24,192 nucleotides of DNA from Flavobacteriales bacterium (GTDB lineage Bacteria > Bacteroidota > Bacteroidia > Flavobacteriales > Flavobacteriaceae): the NCBI GenBank assembly GCA_003229235.1, contig QIIH01000308.1, positions 1 through 24,192 on the forward strand, given 5' to 3'. A program made the position numbers and the translations under genes. The notes beneath the pieces were generated by a model. That model was not told the origin of the DNA. It worked only from the letters and a program-made list of their open reading frames with translations, and searched no databases. This document shows, in pieces, positions 1-8,533 of this stretch (positions within the stretch are counted from its first letter, which is position 1; every line of letters starts with the position of its first letter).

Positions 1-3000
1 AGTTGGCAGCGAATAATTGTAGCCATATTGTGCTGATGAAAATCGTCCCAAGGCATCTTGGTTTTCTAATTCGGCCCCAAAAGGACTGTACTGCGAAACA
101 CGACTAGCAAAGGTCCAATTAGTATTGTCCCAAAGCCAATTGATTCCTTCATCGTCTAGGGTATAAAACGGGCTAAAGGCATCAAAAAAGCCTTCAAATC
201 TTGGCGACGAAGTACCGATTTCATGAGAAACCCTTCCCGTCAAATGTGCATACGAGCGTTTAGCTCTCCAATCGCCCCTTACATTGTATAAATATGGGTT
301 GTACCCATATTCTTTTTCGTCTACATCTGCATACGGCTGGGCACTTCCATAAGTGATCCCATCAAATATACCTTCATGGCCATCTGTAGTAAACGGAAGG
401 CCCTGTTCCCATTGAGCTGCCCATGCCTCACTATACTGAATTGCGTTTGCATTTACAATACGTAAAGCGTCAGGGTCGCCAGAGGAAACTCTAAACGTCT
501 CGTACGAAAGGTCTTGATCTAAGGTATCGTCTCCAGATGAAGAAAAAGGGTTTTTCATGCTAGTAACGGAGGCCATCGAAGCCATTTGTTGGTTTCTGTA
601 ACCCGAACGAACAATGGTAAAATCAAAGCTTACTTCGTCACAATCGTCATTAAAAAAAGTGCCGTCTTCTTTCATTAACCATAAATTCTCTGGTGCGGTT
701 TCAATACCTGCTACCCATGCTCTAAACGAACTAATACCGTCGGTTAATTTTAACTCGTCACCCAGATAGAAATAATCTGTAAGAGCTCCTGATTGATCTA
801 ATTGAACAGATTGGGTATTGTAGGTTCTTGTTAACGATCCTGTAATGCCGAGGTTTTGAGAAGCAATATCCATTCCTCTGTAAAACCAGTGGGCTGGATA
901 GCTAAACGAATAGTAACTATCGTTGTATTCATTTTCTGTTTTGGTAAGTAAAACCTGCCCATTGTGAGCATCCCATACTAAGTTTTTAGTACTAACCGAT
1001 GCTCCTAGATCATGGGCGATTTTTTCTGTCATAATCGCCGATCTATGAATTACCTTAGTTGTAGACGCTGTTCTTAATTTGGTTTCGTGATATGCAAAAT
1101 TAGGAATGGGTAATGGCACTACAACCGGCACAACAAAGATTACAAAACCAGCAGTATTAAAAGAAAAGCCTTGCGTTGTCGATTCAGAATAGTTTTCTCT
1201 AAAATCATTATAAACATCGTAGGTAATCCCGGCTTGACTTTCTGTATCTAGATTACCCAGATTATCTACCGTTGGTATCACACTTGATACTTCGCCCTCT
1301 GGTGTAATATTGTATTTATACTCTACGCCAGAGATTGCAGCTTCTTGTCCTTCTGGATACACCCATTCAGACTTTTTACGACCATTCATGTCATTTGTTT
1401 GCACGACAAATCCTTGCGAAAAAGCCAAGTGATTGCGCACATTTATACTAAAGATGCTCGACAAGGGTCCTGGTGGGTCAAAAATTGGGTTGATCTCTGT
1501 ATAATCGGTTTTAGTCGGAAAATCTCTAGTTGTATAAAACTCGTGTACGACTTTCCCTGTGGCATGTTTGCCAACAACCAACCCTCCATTTTCTCTGGCA
1601 ATATTCTTTACGGTTATTTTACTGTAAGTAACATTTGCAGATGGGAAGAATGATTCCCCAAACGGTTTTTCTGTATAATTAAATTCCTTAGGCGACACTA
1701 ATTTGTCAATCCCAGTAGTTGAATTGTCAAAAAACGGTTCAACAAAAGGGTTTTCTTTACTACCATTTGGCTCATAAGAAGCAACACCGCTTGTAAGACC
1801 ATTGTCTTGAGTATAATCATATTCTTGCCCGTAAAACTGTTGGTAAAGTGGGTTGTCTTGGTTTACACCATCTTGAAACATTTGATCCCACTGATCGTGC
1901 AGCTCAATTTTTGTAACACGTAATCCACCGCCCAACTTTTGCGCATTTGGATTTTGTAGGCGAATCCAAGATTTATCTAAAACTGCCTCTTTTGCACATT
2001 GCTTTTCTTGTAATTTGGTGTTAGGCCCAGTAAATATTTCGAATACTGCTCCTAAACTAGAGACCAAGTCTTCTACAATCGAAACAAAATTGGTGTTGCT
2101 AGGGTTTCCACCAAGACTATAAACAACTCGATTAAGTTGATTACGTCCAAAATACCATCCTGCTTTAGTAATAGGATTTACCAAGTTATTACTGTCTACC
2201 CAGCCACCTTCGTTGTCTAACATTAAAAGCGGAATCGCCACATAAGTACCACTGGCATCATCTACAATATTAAAATCGGTTGGGTCCACAGCTGTTCCGC
2301 CATCTATCATAAAATATCCCGATACGTAATCGTATTGATAGGCAGAATTCTTAACCATATTGAGCAATGACCTAAAGTAAATTGGCTTGTTTGCATTAAG
2401 CCCTAGATAATCTTCAAAAAATTGTTCTTCAGAGTATAAAGGATCTTGCTCCTCTTTGATTTTTACATACATAAAATTCATGTGTTCACTGCCTTGATAC
2501 AACTCATCCAGTGGTGTGGATAATGAAAGAGGATTATCGTCATCTCCAAACCCGTAAATCTTAAACATCTGCATGGCCCGTCTGTCTTGTACATATTGAT
2601 AATCGTCTGCTTCTGTTTCTATTTCTAATTTACCGCCCGATGGCATGTCAATTGAGGTGAGCATCCAAGCAGCAGTATTTACATCGGCAATTTCCTTGTC
2701 TTGTTCAACAAATGGAAATTCGGAGTTGTTTAATGGGCTTCCTAAACCACATCCTGTGGCTTCATTTTGTTTATAATTCCCCCAAATGTCTTGTCCTTTA
2801 ATATGGTAATTAGGATTATTATCAATGATTCCGTCGCCATCCAAGTCTTTTACATAATTAAAAGAATAAGGTGTAAAGCGGCCCATATTTGATCCTCTGT
2901 AGGTAAAGAACACTTTCTTAAGAGTTAATTTTCCGCCTTGATTGGCTGTTTCTACTGGTAAGTCAAAACCAGAAGTACTATTTGGAATTCCCTGGCACAG

Positions 3001-5403
3001 TTCGTAATCATAAATAAAATGTGCAGTTTTAATAGCTTTAGCCACAATATCCTCGGCAGACATTCCATCTATCGCAGATTCAATCAGTTTAAACTCGGGC
3101 TTAGTAAACAAAAAGATGTTGTCTATTTTCTTTTGAAAATCAGGGCCGCCATCGGCTTCTTGCCCGTCTTTTCTATCTGATAATCTAAAGTAAGCTACAT
3201 GTGTTTTTGTCTCAATGGTGCGCACATAACGTAATTCTTTACTTCCTTTAATAATCGTTGCTTTTTGATCCTCTTGGTGAGATTTTAGACCCTCGTTATA
3301 ATTTGCCTTCCCAGACTGATAAGGGGTTTTCCAATTATAGTTTGGCACATAATAATCTGTGGTCGAGCTAGAAATAGCTCCATAATTAAAGCGGGTATAA
3401 GCACCCAAATCATCTTCTGTTGGGCCATCGCCGGTAAGGTCTTCATAATCTGCCGATAAAACCGATGATAGTAAGAACGAATGCGCATAGGCTGGAGTCG
3501 TGATAATGTTTTTATATTCGTCACTGTTACCCGCTCCATTAACATTTCCGTTATTAGTGATTAAGCCCGTAACACAGTCTCCTGTTGTACCCGTAGCATC
3601 TACCGTAATTTCTTTTTTCTCCCAGTTATAGGCTGTGTCCCCAAAGACGTAGTGCGAGCCGTCTGGTTTCAAAACTTTTATCCCAGCTGTGTGATGTGAT
3701 TTCACTGCAGGATTAGCAACTAAATCTCGCTCATTAAACAGGCCTTGGTTTTGAGCGAGTTCTTGAGTAACTTGAAATATTGAGGTGTTTCTTGTCTCGC
3801 GCTCATCTCTTTTAATCTTTCCATTAATAGTTGGATAAGTATAAGTTGCAGCTCCAGATGGCAAATAGTCCTTTACGCGATAGGCAGACTCTAATGTTCT
3901 GTTATATTGATTTCCCCCTAATGCCAAATCCATGGCTTTATTACCATGTAACTCATCTGTAAACATACTGGCCTGCACGTCTACATTCATCTCGCCTACT
4001 TGCTTAAAATAAACGCCTTCATAGTCGAGAGAATTAGGATCGGTGCCACTCTCGCTAAATCGACTTAACGCATAATTGCCATCTTCCCATCCGCCAGTAT
4101 AACTATACGAATCAGAGAATTTTGCGTCTACCCCAACGTGCACATTCCAGCCAACTCCAAATTCGACACCAGCACTTATCCCATCTCCTAAATCGACAAC
4201 TCTATTGTCGCTTAAGTAACTAACTTGCCCTCTATGCGGACGGAACATCCCAGAAAGGCCTTGTCCTTGTAATGTATAAATGTCGTAAGTATAATTTGGA
4301 ATAGGTACAACCGTTGTGTTTTTATCAAAAGACCTATCTTTTTCCCTTGTAAAATCCATGACAGAATTGCCCTTATCTGCAAACTCAGAGAAGTTATAAC
4401 CGTATCCAGGAACAATCTTGTCTTTTTCTTCGCTTCTAATTTTTTGATATGATCCGTAGCCCATTACATGGCCTTGAATTTCTACCCCAACGACCTCAGT
4501 ACCCACAGCAGCATTAAAGGAAAAACTCCCGTTTATATTTCCCGCTCGCTTAAATGGAGTATAATCGTTATTATTATTAAAAGATATCATCCCTGAGGCA
4601 CCTCCAGAGAAAGAATACTCAGGTACATCAAAAGTTCCTAAGAATGGAAACGATTGTGCGGTTTTTTTAGTTCTTTTGGCTGAGGTAGAAAGGCTAAGAC
4701 TTTCGATACCTTTTCGTGAGTTCAGACTTAATCCAACCGATCCTGAGATATCCGTTGTTGTCTTTTTATCTCTGTTTCTTAATTTTTCTGATACTTTAAT
4801 TGACGGAGTTACTGTAGCACCACCAGCAGTACTGGAAGAAATATTTAGTCCTACTTGCACATTGTCACTAATCCCAAATGAAACTCCATATGAAGGATGA
4901 AAAGTAATCCCTTCGTAATTGTTGTATTGAACACCCATCCCTAAGCTTAAACCAGTACTACTAGGAAGACCAAATAAGGAGCCTTGGATTCCAAAGTTAG
5001 AGCCAACGGTTATGTTCTCCTTAATATCATTCTCATAACGCATCCCGTCTCCTTTAAAGTCGTCGGGTAATCCGCGCACTTGGCGTCCTATCTGGCCGAT
5101 ACTTAAATTCCATCCAAGACCTACCCACGAAGCTTCTTGATCCATAGTAGCACCAGAGCTATAAGCAATATTTAAAGGATATCCTCCTACATCCATAATA
5201 GGCAGGTTGTAATTAAAATCACCTGAACTTAGACCAACCATATTTGAAGTGCCAATAGGGGTAAAGGCATTAAATTCTGGTTGGGTTGGCCCGCTAGATA
5301 TTGCATAAATAAGCATGGGCTGAATTATTGTAATAACCATTTGTATCGCCAAATAAGAGGCGACGATTTTAGAAATACGACTGGTTCTGATTTTTTGTAT
5401 CAT
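1..5403 (-). CDS. Giant SpvB/RHS-like secreted surface protein, C-terminus beyond the window
   Basis: One uninterrupted frame runs from an ATG at 5403 through 1801 codons to the left edge with no stop, so the gene is partial. The N-terminus is basic (MIQKIRTSRISK) followed by a hydrophobic stretch at about residues 13-35, consistent with a signal peptide or signal anchor. Residues about 37-120 contain a conserved block: GPTQPEFNAFTPIGTS, GDFNYNLPI, GGYPLNIAYSSG and WVGLGWNL, then GLPDDFKGD. The pattern of GxFxYxxPI, YxSG and GxGWxL matches the start of SpvB/TcaB/RHS-type proteins. The remainder is rich in Tyr, Asn, Gly and Asp, as in repetitive extracellular beta-proteins. A DxDxDG calcium-loop-like motif lies near residue 850. 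Proteins of this type are common and very large in Bacteroidota, and their function is not known to me. It sits 12 bp after a lipoprotein gene, probably in one operon. Any toxin, core or sorting domain at the C-terminus cannot be seen here. Confidence 0.85.
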   Translation of the reverse strand, partial: MIQKIRTSRISKIVASYLAIQMVITIIQPMLIYAISSGPTQPEFNAFTPIGTSNMVGLSSGDFNYNLPIMDVGGYPLNIAYSSGATMDQEASWVGLGWNLSIGQIGRQVRGLPDDFKGDGMRYENDIKENITVGSNFGIQGSLFGLPSSTGLSLGMGVQYNNYEGITFHPSYGVSFGISDNVQVGLNISSSTAGGATVTPSIKVSEKLRNRDKKTTTDISGSVGLSLNSRKGIESLSLSTSAKRTKKTAQSFPFLGTFDVPEYSFSGGASGMISFNNNNDYTPFKRAGNINGSFSFNAAVGTEVVGVEIQGHVMGYGSYQKIRSEEKDKIVPGYGYNFSEFADKGNSVMDFTREKDRSFDKNTTVVPIPNYTYDIYTLQGQGLSGMFRPHRGQVSYLSDNRVVDLGDGISAGVEFGVGWNVHVGVDAKFSDSYSYTGGWEDGNYALSRFSESGTDPNSLDYEGVYFKQVGEMNVDVQASMFTDELHGNKAMDLALGGNQYNRTLESAYRVKDYLPSGAATYTYPTINGKIKRDERETRNTSIFQVTQELAQNQGLFNERDLVANPAVKSHHTAGIKVLKPDGSHYVFGDTAYNWEKKEITVDATGTTGDCVTGLITNNGNVNGAGNSDEYKNIITTPAYAHSFLLSSVLSADYEDLTGDGPTEDDLGAYTRFNYGAISSSTTDYYVPNYNWKTPYQSGKANYNEGLKSHQEDQKATIIKGSKELRYVRTIETKTHVAYFRLSDRKDGQEADGGPDFQKKIDNIFLFTKPEFKLIESAIDGMSAEDIVAKAIKTAHFIYDYELCQGIPNSTSGFDLPVETANQGGKLTLKKVFFTYRGSNMGRFTPYSFNYVKDLDGDGIIDNNPNYHIKGQDIWGNYKQNEATGCGLGSPLNNSEFPFVEQDKEIADVNTAAWMLTSIDMPSGGKLEIETEADDYQYVQDRRAMQMFKIYGFGDDDNPLSLSTPLDELYQGSEHMNFMYVKIKEEQDPLYSEEQFFEDYLGLNANKPIYFRSLLNMVKNSAYQYDYVSGYFMIDGGTAVDPTDFNIVDDASGTYVAIPLLMLDNEGGWVDSNNLVNPITKAGWYFGRNQLNRVVYSLGGNPSNTNFVSIVEDLVSSLGAVFEIFTGPNTKLQEKQCAKEAVLDKSWIRLQNPNAQKLGGGLRVTKIELHDQWDQMFQDGVNQDNPLYQQFYGQEYDYTQDNGLTSGVASYEPNGSKENPFVEPFFDNSTTGIDKLVSPKEFNYTEKPFGESFFPSANVTYSKITVKNIARENGGLVVGKHATGKVVHEFYTTRDFPTKTDYTEINPIFDPPGPLSSIFSINVRNHLAFSQGFVVQTNDMNGRKKSEWVYPEGQEAAISGVEYKYNITPEGEVSSVIPTVDNLGNLDTESQAGITYDVYNDFRENYSESTTQGFSFNTAGFVIFVVPVVVPLPIPNFAYHETKLRTASTTKVIHRSAIMTEKIAHDLGASVSTKNLVWDAHNGQVLLTKTENEYNDSYYSFSYPAHWFYRGMDIASQNLGITGSLTRTYNTQSVQLDQSGALTDYFYLGDELKLTDGISSFRAWVAGIETAPENLWLMKEDGTFFNDDCDEVSFDFTIVRSGYRNQQMASMASVTSMKNPFSSSGDDTLDQDLSYETFRVSSGDPDALRIVNANAIQYSEAWAAQWEQGLPFTTDGHEGIFDGITYGSAQPYADVDEKEYGYNPYLYNVRGDWRAKRSYAHLTGRVSHEIGTSSPRFEGFFDAFSPFYTLDDEGINWLWDNTNWTFASRVSQYSPFGAELENQDALGRFSSAQYGYNYSLPT

Positions 5404-5415
5404 GTGTACTATGAT

Positions 5416-6021
5416 TTATAATTTTATTGAGTCTTCGTTAAAGTCGAAGGAAAAGTTTCCGTTGTCGAATAATTGGTCGTTGTAAATAATTTTGATAGTT
5501 TCATTTGAATCAATTCCGCCAAAAAATAACAGCACTCGTTTAAATGGGCTCACTTTAAAATGACGTTCAAATAATACCCCACTACAGGCAATCGTGTCGT
5601 TAGAAGAAGTGACTGCAATAAAATCTTTTTGAATGGTAGAAGACATATAAACCACGGCATCGTCATAGCTCAAATTGTTGTACTCTTCTTCTAATAAGTC
5701 CTTGCCTTTTATATGCTCAAACTCGAATTCGATAATGCGCTCACTTGCGTGTGCAGCTACAACAGAATCAAAAGCTTTTGCGTCTGTCGTGCCTTGATTT
5801 TTAATGAGATAATATTCAATTGGGACTTCTGTTGCTCGATATTGAATATCTGCTGTAAAGTTGATTACTTGATTGGACTTCCATCCTCTTTCTTGATACT
5901 CAAACAATCGTTCAGACGTTGAAGTCTTGGACCATTGTTTCTCTATTTTGTTTTTACACGCACTTAAAGAAAGTGCTAAAAACACTAGCAAATAGGTTGT
6001 AATATTTTTAATTGTTTTCAT
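5416..6021 (-). CDS. Small predicted lipoprotein upstream of the giant protein
   Basis: The 201-residue product starts MKTIKNITTYLLVFLALSLSACKN. This is a lipoprotein signal peptide with lipobox LSAC, so the cysteine at residue 22 would be lipidated. An in-frame start 14 codons further upstream exists, but it would bury the signal peptide, so the ATG at 6021 is preferred. The mature part is about 180 residues, acidic in places, with alternating beta-type hydrophobicity and no motif I recognise. It ends only 12 bp before the giant SpvB/RHS-like gene and has the same orientation, so the two are probably co-transcribed. It may anchor, chaperone or protect against its large partner, but that is inference from position only. 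No strong -7/-33 promoter is evident in its 5' region. Confidence 0.8.
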   Translation of the reverse strand: MKTIKNITTYLLVFLALSLSACKNKIEKQWSKTSTSERLFEYQERGWKSNQVINFTADIQYRATEVPIEYYLIKNQGTTDAKAFDSVVAAHASERIIEFEFEHIKGKDLLEEEYNNLSYDDAVVYMSSTIQKDFIAVTSSNDTIACSGVLFERHFKVSPFKRVLLFFGGIDSNETIKIIYNDQLFDNGNFSFDFNEDSIKL

Positions 6022-6187
6022 TGTATAAAAATTCTGATTCAGTATAAATACCGCAGGACTCACGGCTTAGTACTTAAATGTAATTGAGATTTATGAGTTG
6101 TGTAAGAGGGAATATCCAATCGCAAGGACACAATTGATATTCGCGCTGATTTAATTCATATTTGAATTTTGAACTTGCCATCATAGT

Positions 6188-6221
6188 TAAAAAAAGATGA
6201 GCCTCCTAAAGAACAGGAGGT
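6188..6221 (-). terminator. Rho-independent terminator after the first T9SS-sorted gene
   Basis: Read on the minus strand, CCTCCT (6220-6215) pairs with AGGAGG (6207-6202) around a 7-nt loop. It is followed after a few bases by a run of seven T (6195-6189). It lies 30 bp downstream of the stop of the 703-residue T9SS-sorted protein and upstream of the lipoprotein gene, so it would separate the two transcription units. Confidence 0.7.
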
Positions 6222-6250
6222 CCATCAACCAACTAAACCAATCTAAATTC

Positions 6251-8362
6251 CTATTCGATTAGCAATCTTTTTATTTCTTTTTTGCCACTTTCAGAATCAA
6301 TGACGGTCACAAAATACAATCCACTTTTTAAGCTCGATGTATTACAGGTCAGTATAGATGTTTTACCAAACTTTTCTGTTATTAAAATGTGACCAAAAAC
6401 ATTCATAATTTGCACTGTTCCTGATTCGATTTGTGTCTTTGAAAAATCAATCAACACCTTATTTTTAGCTGGATTTGGAAAAAGTTTCATTCCACTAGCA
6501 CGACATTTTAATGACAAATCTTTCTCTACATACTCTGTGCAAATTGCGCCATCAATACCATACTTGATAGTTAATTTTATTTCTGGCTCAAGCAGGTCAG
6601 GCCCTGCAAAACTCTGTGTAGGAGGCACTGGATCTCCAGATACATTTCCGTTAGAAAATACCCATTCGTAAGCAATCCAATCTAAATTAGAACAGTTGGG
6701 CAAGACTACCGTGGCTTGTACTTCACAACCATTTTCAACAGTTTCTATAATAGGGTTCAAATCGCCACAACTGCATTCAACAGCGCAGGCCTCAATAGTA
6801 ATCGTATTCTCTCTGATACAACCCGCCTGATCGTTCACAAGAATCGAATACGTTCCTGATGTGGTAATATCTATTGCTTGGGTAGTTTCTCCCGTAGACC
6901 AAGTATACTCGGTATTAGTTGAAGATTCGTCAAAGGGACCATCTGCCGTTAAGGTTAATGTCTGGCCTGAGCTAATACAATTAACTATGGGGTCGACTAG
7001 AATATTAACTGGTGTATACGAAGGGTCAGAAACTCCCCAATTATCACAGAAAGTACCAGGATCGGCCATTACCAATATATCTCCTACCAGATCATTAGTT
7101 AAATAAAAATCAACTAAGAATATTTTTGTACAATCATTGATTAATCCATCTGTCAATAATGCATCCACACCAAATGGATAACCAATTCCACCATTGCCTA
7201 ATGTAACCGATGCAGCCGGATCTGAACTTGCTATTTCGAAATCAATTGTTCCATTCGAGTTATAAGTGGCATCCAAAGAAAAAGAGACTGGAAAATCTGG
7301 ACTCATAGAAAATTGCACGTTGTGAATTTCGTCCTGATAGTATTCGATAGTTCCTCTTAATTTTTTGACTAAATGAAATGGCCTCTTAACTCTCAATCTG
7401 CTTGTGATTGGGTCGTTTGCCTCCAAGTCCTCTGATACCATGCACCAGCCGTCGGTCATTCCACCAGGGCAACCATAAATAATATTCATTTTATGACATA
7501 CTTGTTCTGTAGGCTGAAATGCGCCTATAGGTGCTAATATACACTCAGCTACAGGCTCGTATTCAAAACAATTCTGCCATAGGTATCCATCAACAAAATC
7601 GGTGTCACTACAGGCGGAATATCTAAACTTAAATTCTGTTACTCCCGCGGGGATTGCAATACATCCTTCTAAATCCACATTGTTTAAGGTCATCATACCA
7701 TCACGTGTTACAGTATTGGTGCCCTCATAATCAAATGTGCAACTTATTGGGTCTCCAATAGGCGTACATGTGCCGTCTGGATTAGTTAAATAATCATCAT
7801 ATCCATTCACGTTTGCGAATTCTCTATAGTTTAAAAATTGGGGAATAGGACTTGTTATGGTTATCGACCAGTCAAATGTTCCTCCTAAATAAACATTGTT
7901 AGAACCCATTACATTGCCAGAAGTAGGTCGCTTTGCGAGTTTCACAGCTTCTACAGGTGCAGATGCTGCCTGAGTATTTAAACATGTTCTGTCTGTTAAG
8001 TCCATTGTTTTGGTTCCGAAGCATTCTGCTGCTGGAGTGCTAACAATAACTTTCATGGTTAAAGTGTCAATATTGTCCATTGTCTCGTATAAAAACAAGG
8101 GGCTTGTGCCAGTACTAATAGAGGCCCCGCCATTTACCGACCATCCATACTCAATTATTTCTAAACAATCACTTCCTGCATCACCCATAAATCCAACCAC
8201 ACAAGTGTCTGGGTCAGAAACAAAAGTAAAACTAGGATCTAAGTCTGCACTACATGTACATGTTGCGCTGCCTGGGCTATCATCATCGCTTTGGATAGCA
8301 TAGGTATGTTGCCAAACAAAACAGGCCAACATTAAACTAATTAAGAATGTAAAATTTTTCAT
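6251..8362 (-). CDS. Secreted multidomain protein with T9SS type A C-terminal sorting domain (paralog 1)
   Basis: This 703-residue protein starts with a signal peptide (MKNFTFLISLMLACFVWQHTYA). The mature N-terminal region has paired cysteines and a PKD/Ig-like stretch (DPSFTF, DCLE, YGWSVNG). The middle contains the conserved segment YGCPGGMTDGWCM. A later Ig-like domain has the familiar YTWSTGETTQAI and TSGTYSILVNDQAGC features. Residues about 625-703 form a T9SS type A sorting domain, with KLFPNPAKNKVLIDF near its start, LKSGLYFVTV and a basic KEIKRLLIE end. Such domains direct export through the Por/T9SS translocon and usually cell-surface attachment. It is a tandem paralog of the gene at 8534-10609, sharing architecture throughout and a near-identical DNA tract near the 3' end. 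No enzymatic motif is visible, so an adhesive or structural role is a guess. It has its own candidate promoter and a terminator. Confidence 0.88.
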   Translation of the reverse strand: MKNFTFLISLMLACFVWQHTYAIQSDDDSPGSATCTCSADLDPSFTFVSDPDTCVVGFMGDAGSDCLEIIEYGWSVNGGASISTGTSPLFLYETMDNIDTLTMKVIVSTPAAECFGTKTMDLTDRTCLNTQAASAPVEAVKLAKRPTSGNVMGSNNVYLGGTFDWSITITSPIPQFLNYREFANVNGYDDYLTNPDGTCTPIGDPISCTFDYEGTNTVTRDGMMTLNNVDLEGCIAIPAGVTEFKFRYSACSDTDFVDGYLWQNCFEYEPVAECILAPIGAFQPTEQVCHKMNIIYGCPGGMTDGWCMVSEDLEANDPITSRLRVKRPFHLVKKLRGTIEYYQDEIHNVQFSMSPDFPVSFSLDATYNSNGTIDFEIASSDPAASVTLGNGGIGYPFGVDALLTDGLINDCTKIFLVDFYLTNDLVGDILVMADPGTFCDNWGVSDPSYTPVNILVDPIVNCISSGQTLTLTADGPFDESSTNTEYTWSTGETTQAIDITTSGTYSILVNDQAGCIRENTITIEACAVECSCGDLNPIIETVENGCEVQATVVLPNCSNLDWIAYEWVFSNGNVSGDPVPPTQSFAGPDLLEPEIKLTIKYGIDGAICTEYVEKDLSLKCRASGMKLFPNPAKNKVLIDFSKTQIESGTVQIMNVFGHILITEKFGKTSILTCNTSSLKSGLYFVTVIDSESGKKEIKRLLIE
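6540..6671. repeat. 132-bp near-identical direct repeat, copy 1 (partner at 8826-8957)
   Basis: These bases match 8826-8957 with one difference by eye (A at 6594, G at 8880), which changes Leu to Pro in the product. The repeat lies inside the coding sequence of the first T9SS-sorted paralog. It covers the segment just upstream of the sorting domain, including EWVFSNGNVSGDPVPPTQSF and IKLTIKYGIDGAICT. Confidence 0.9.
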
Positions 8363-8375
8363 GATAAAGTTATTT

Positions 8376-8406
8376 TAAACATATTATTATCGAATATAGT
8401 TTTCAA
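8376..8406 (-). promoter_or_regulatory. Candidate Bacteroidota-type promoter for T9SS paralog 1
   Basis: On the minus strand there is a -33 TTG (8406-8404), a 20-nt spacer and TATGTTTA (8383-8376). TATGTTTA is one mismatch from the -7 consensus TAnnTTTG. The predicted leader before the ATG at 8362 would be only about 10 nt, which is short, so the call is tentative. The upstream gene ends in a strong terminator, so a promoter in this 171-bp gap is expected. Confidence 0.4.
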
Positions 8407-8479
8407 TTATTAATATTAAAATAGGCTATGTAAAAGCGTGACTATATTTTTCAAAACCGCATTAAACAGACGTATAACA

Positions 8480-8509
8480 AAAAAGCCTTTCCGATTGGAA
8501 AGGCTTTTT
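8480..8509 (-). terminator. Strong rho-independent terminator after T9SS paralog 2
   Basis: AAAAAGCCTTTCC (8480-8492) and GGAAAGGCTTTTT (8497-8509) form a perfect 13-bp stem around a 4-nt loop. On the minus strand the stem ends in a T run that continues past the hairpin. It lies 24 bp after the stop of the gene at 8534-10609. Because the stem is symmetrical with A and T tails, it could work in both directions. Confidence 0.9.
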
Positions 8510-8533
8510 AAACTAATTAAAACATCGAATAAA

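Noticed and set aside
3285..4415. Minus-strand open frames at 3285-3545 and 4212-4415
   Set aside because: Both are out of frame with, and inside, the continuous 1801-codon giant gene on the same strand. Their translations have no protein-like features.
1345..4900. Plus-strand open frames at 1345-1653 and 4676-4900
   Set aside because: They are antisense to the giant gene, whose reading frame is unbroken and whose product is clearly protein-like.
6022..6187. Promoter of the lipoprotein and giant gene pair
   Set aside because: A promoter is expected downstream of the terminator, but the best -7-like box (TACATTTA) has no TTG at a suitable distance.
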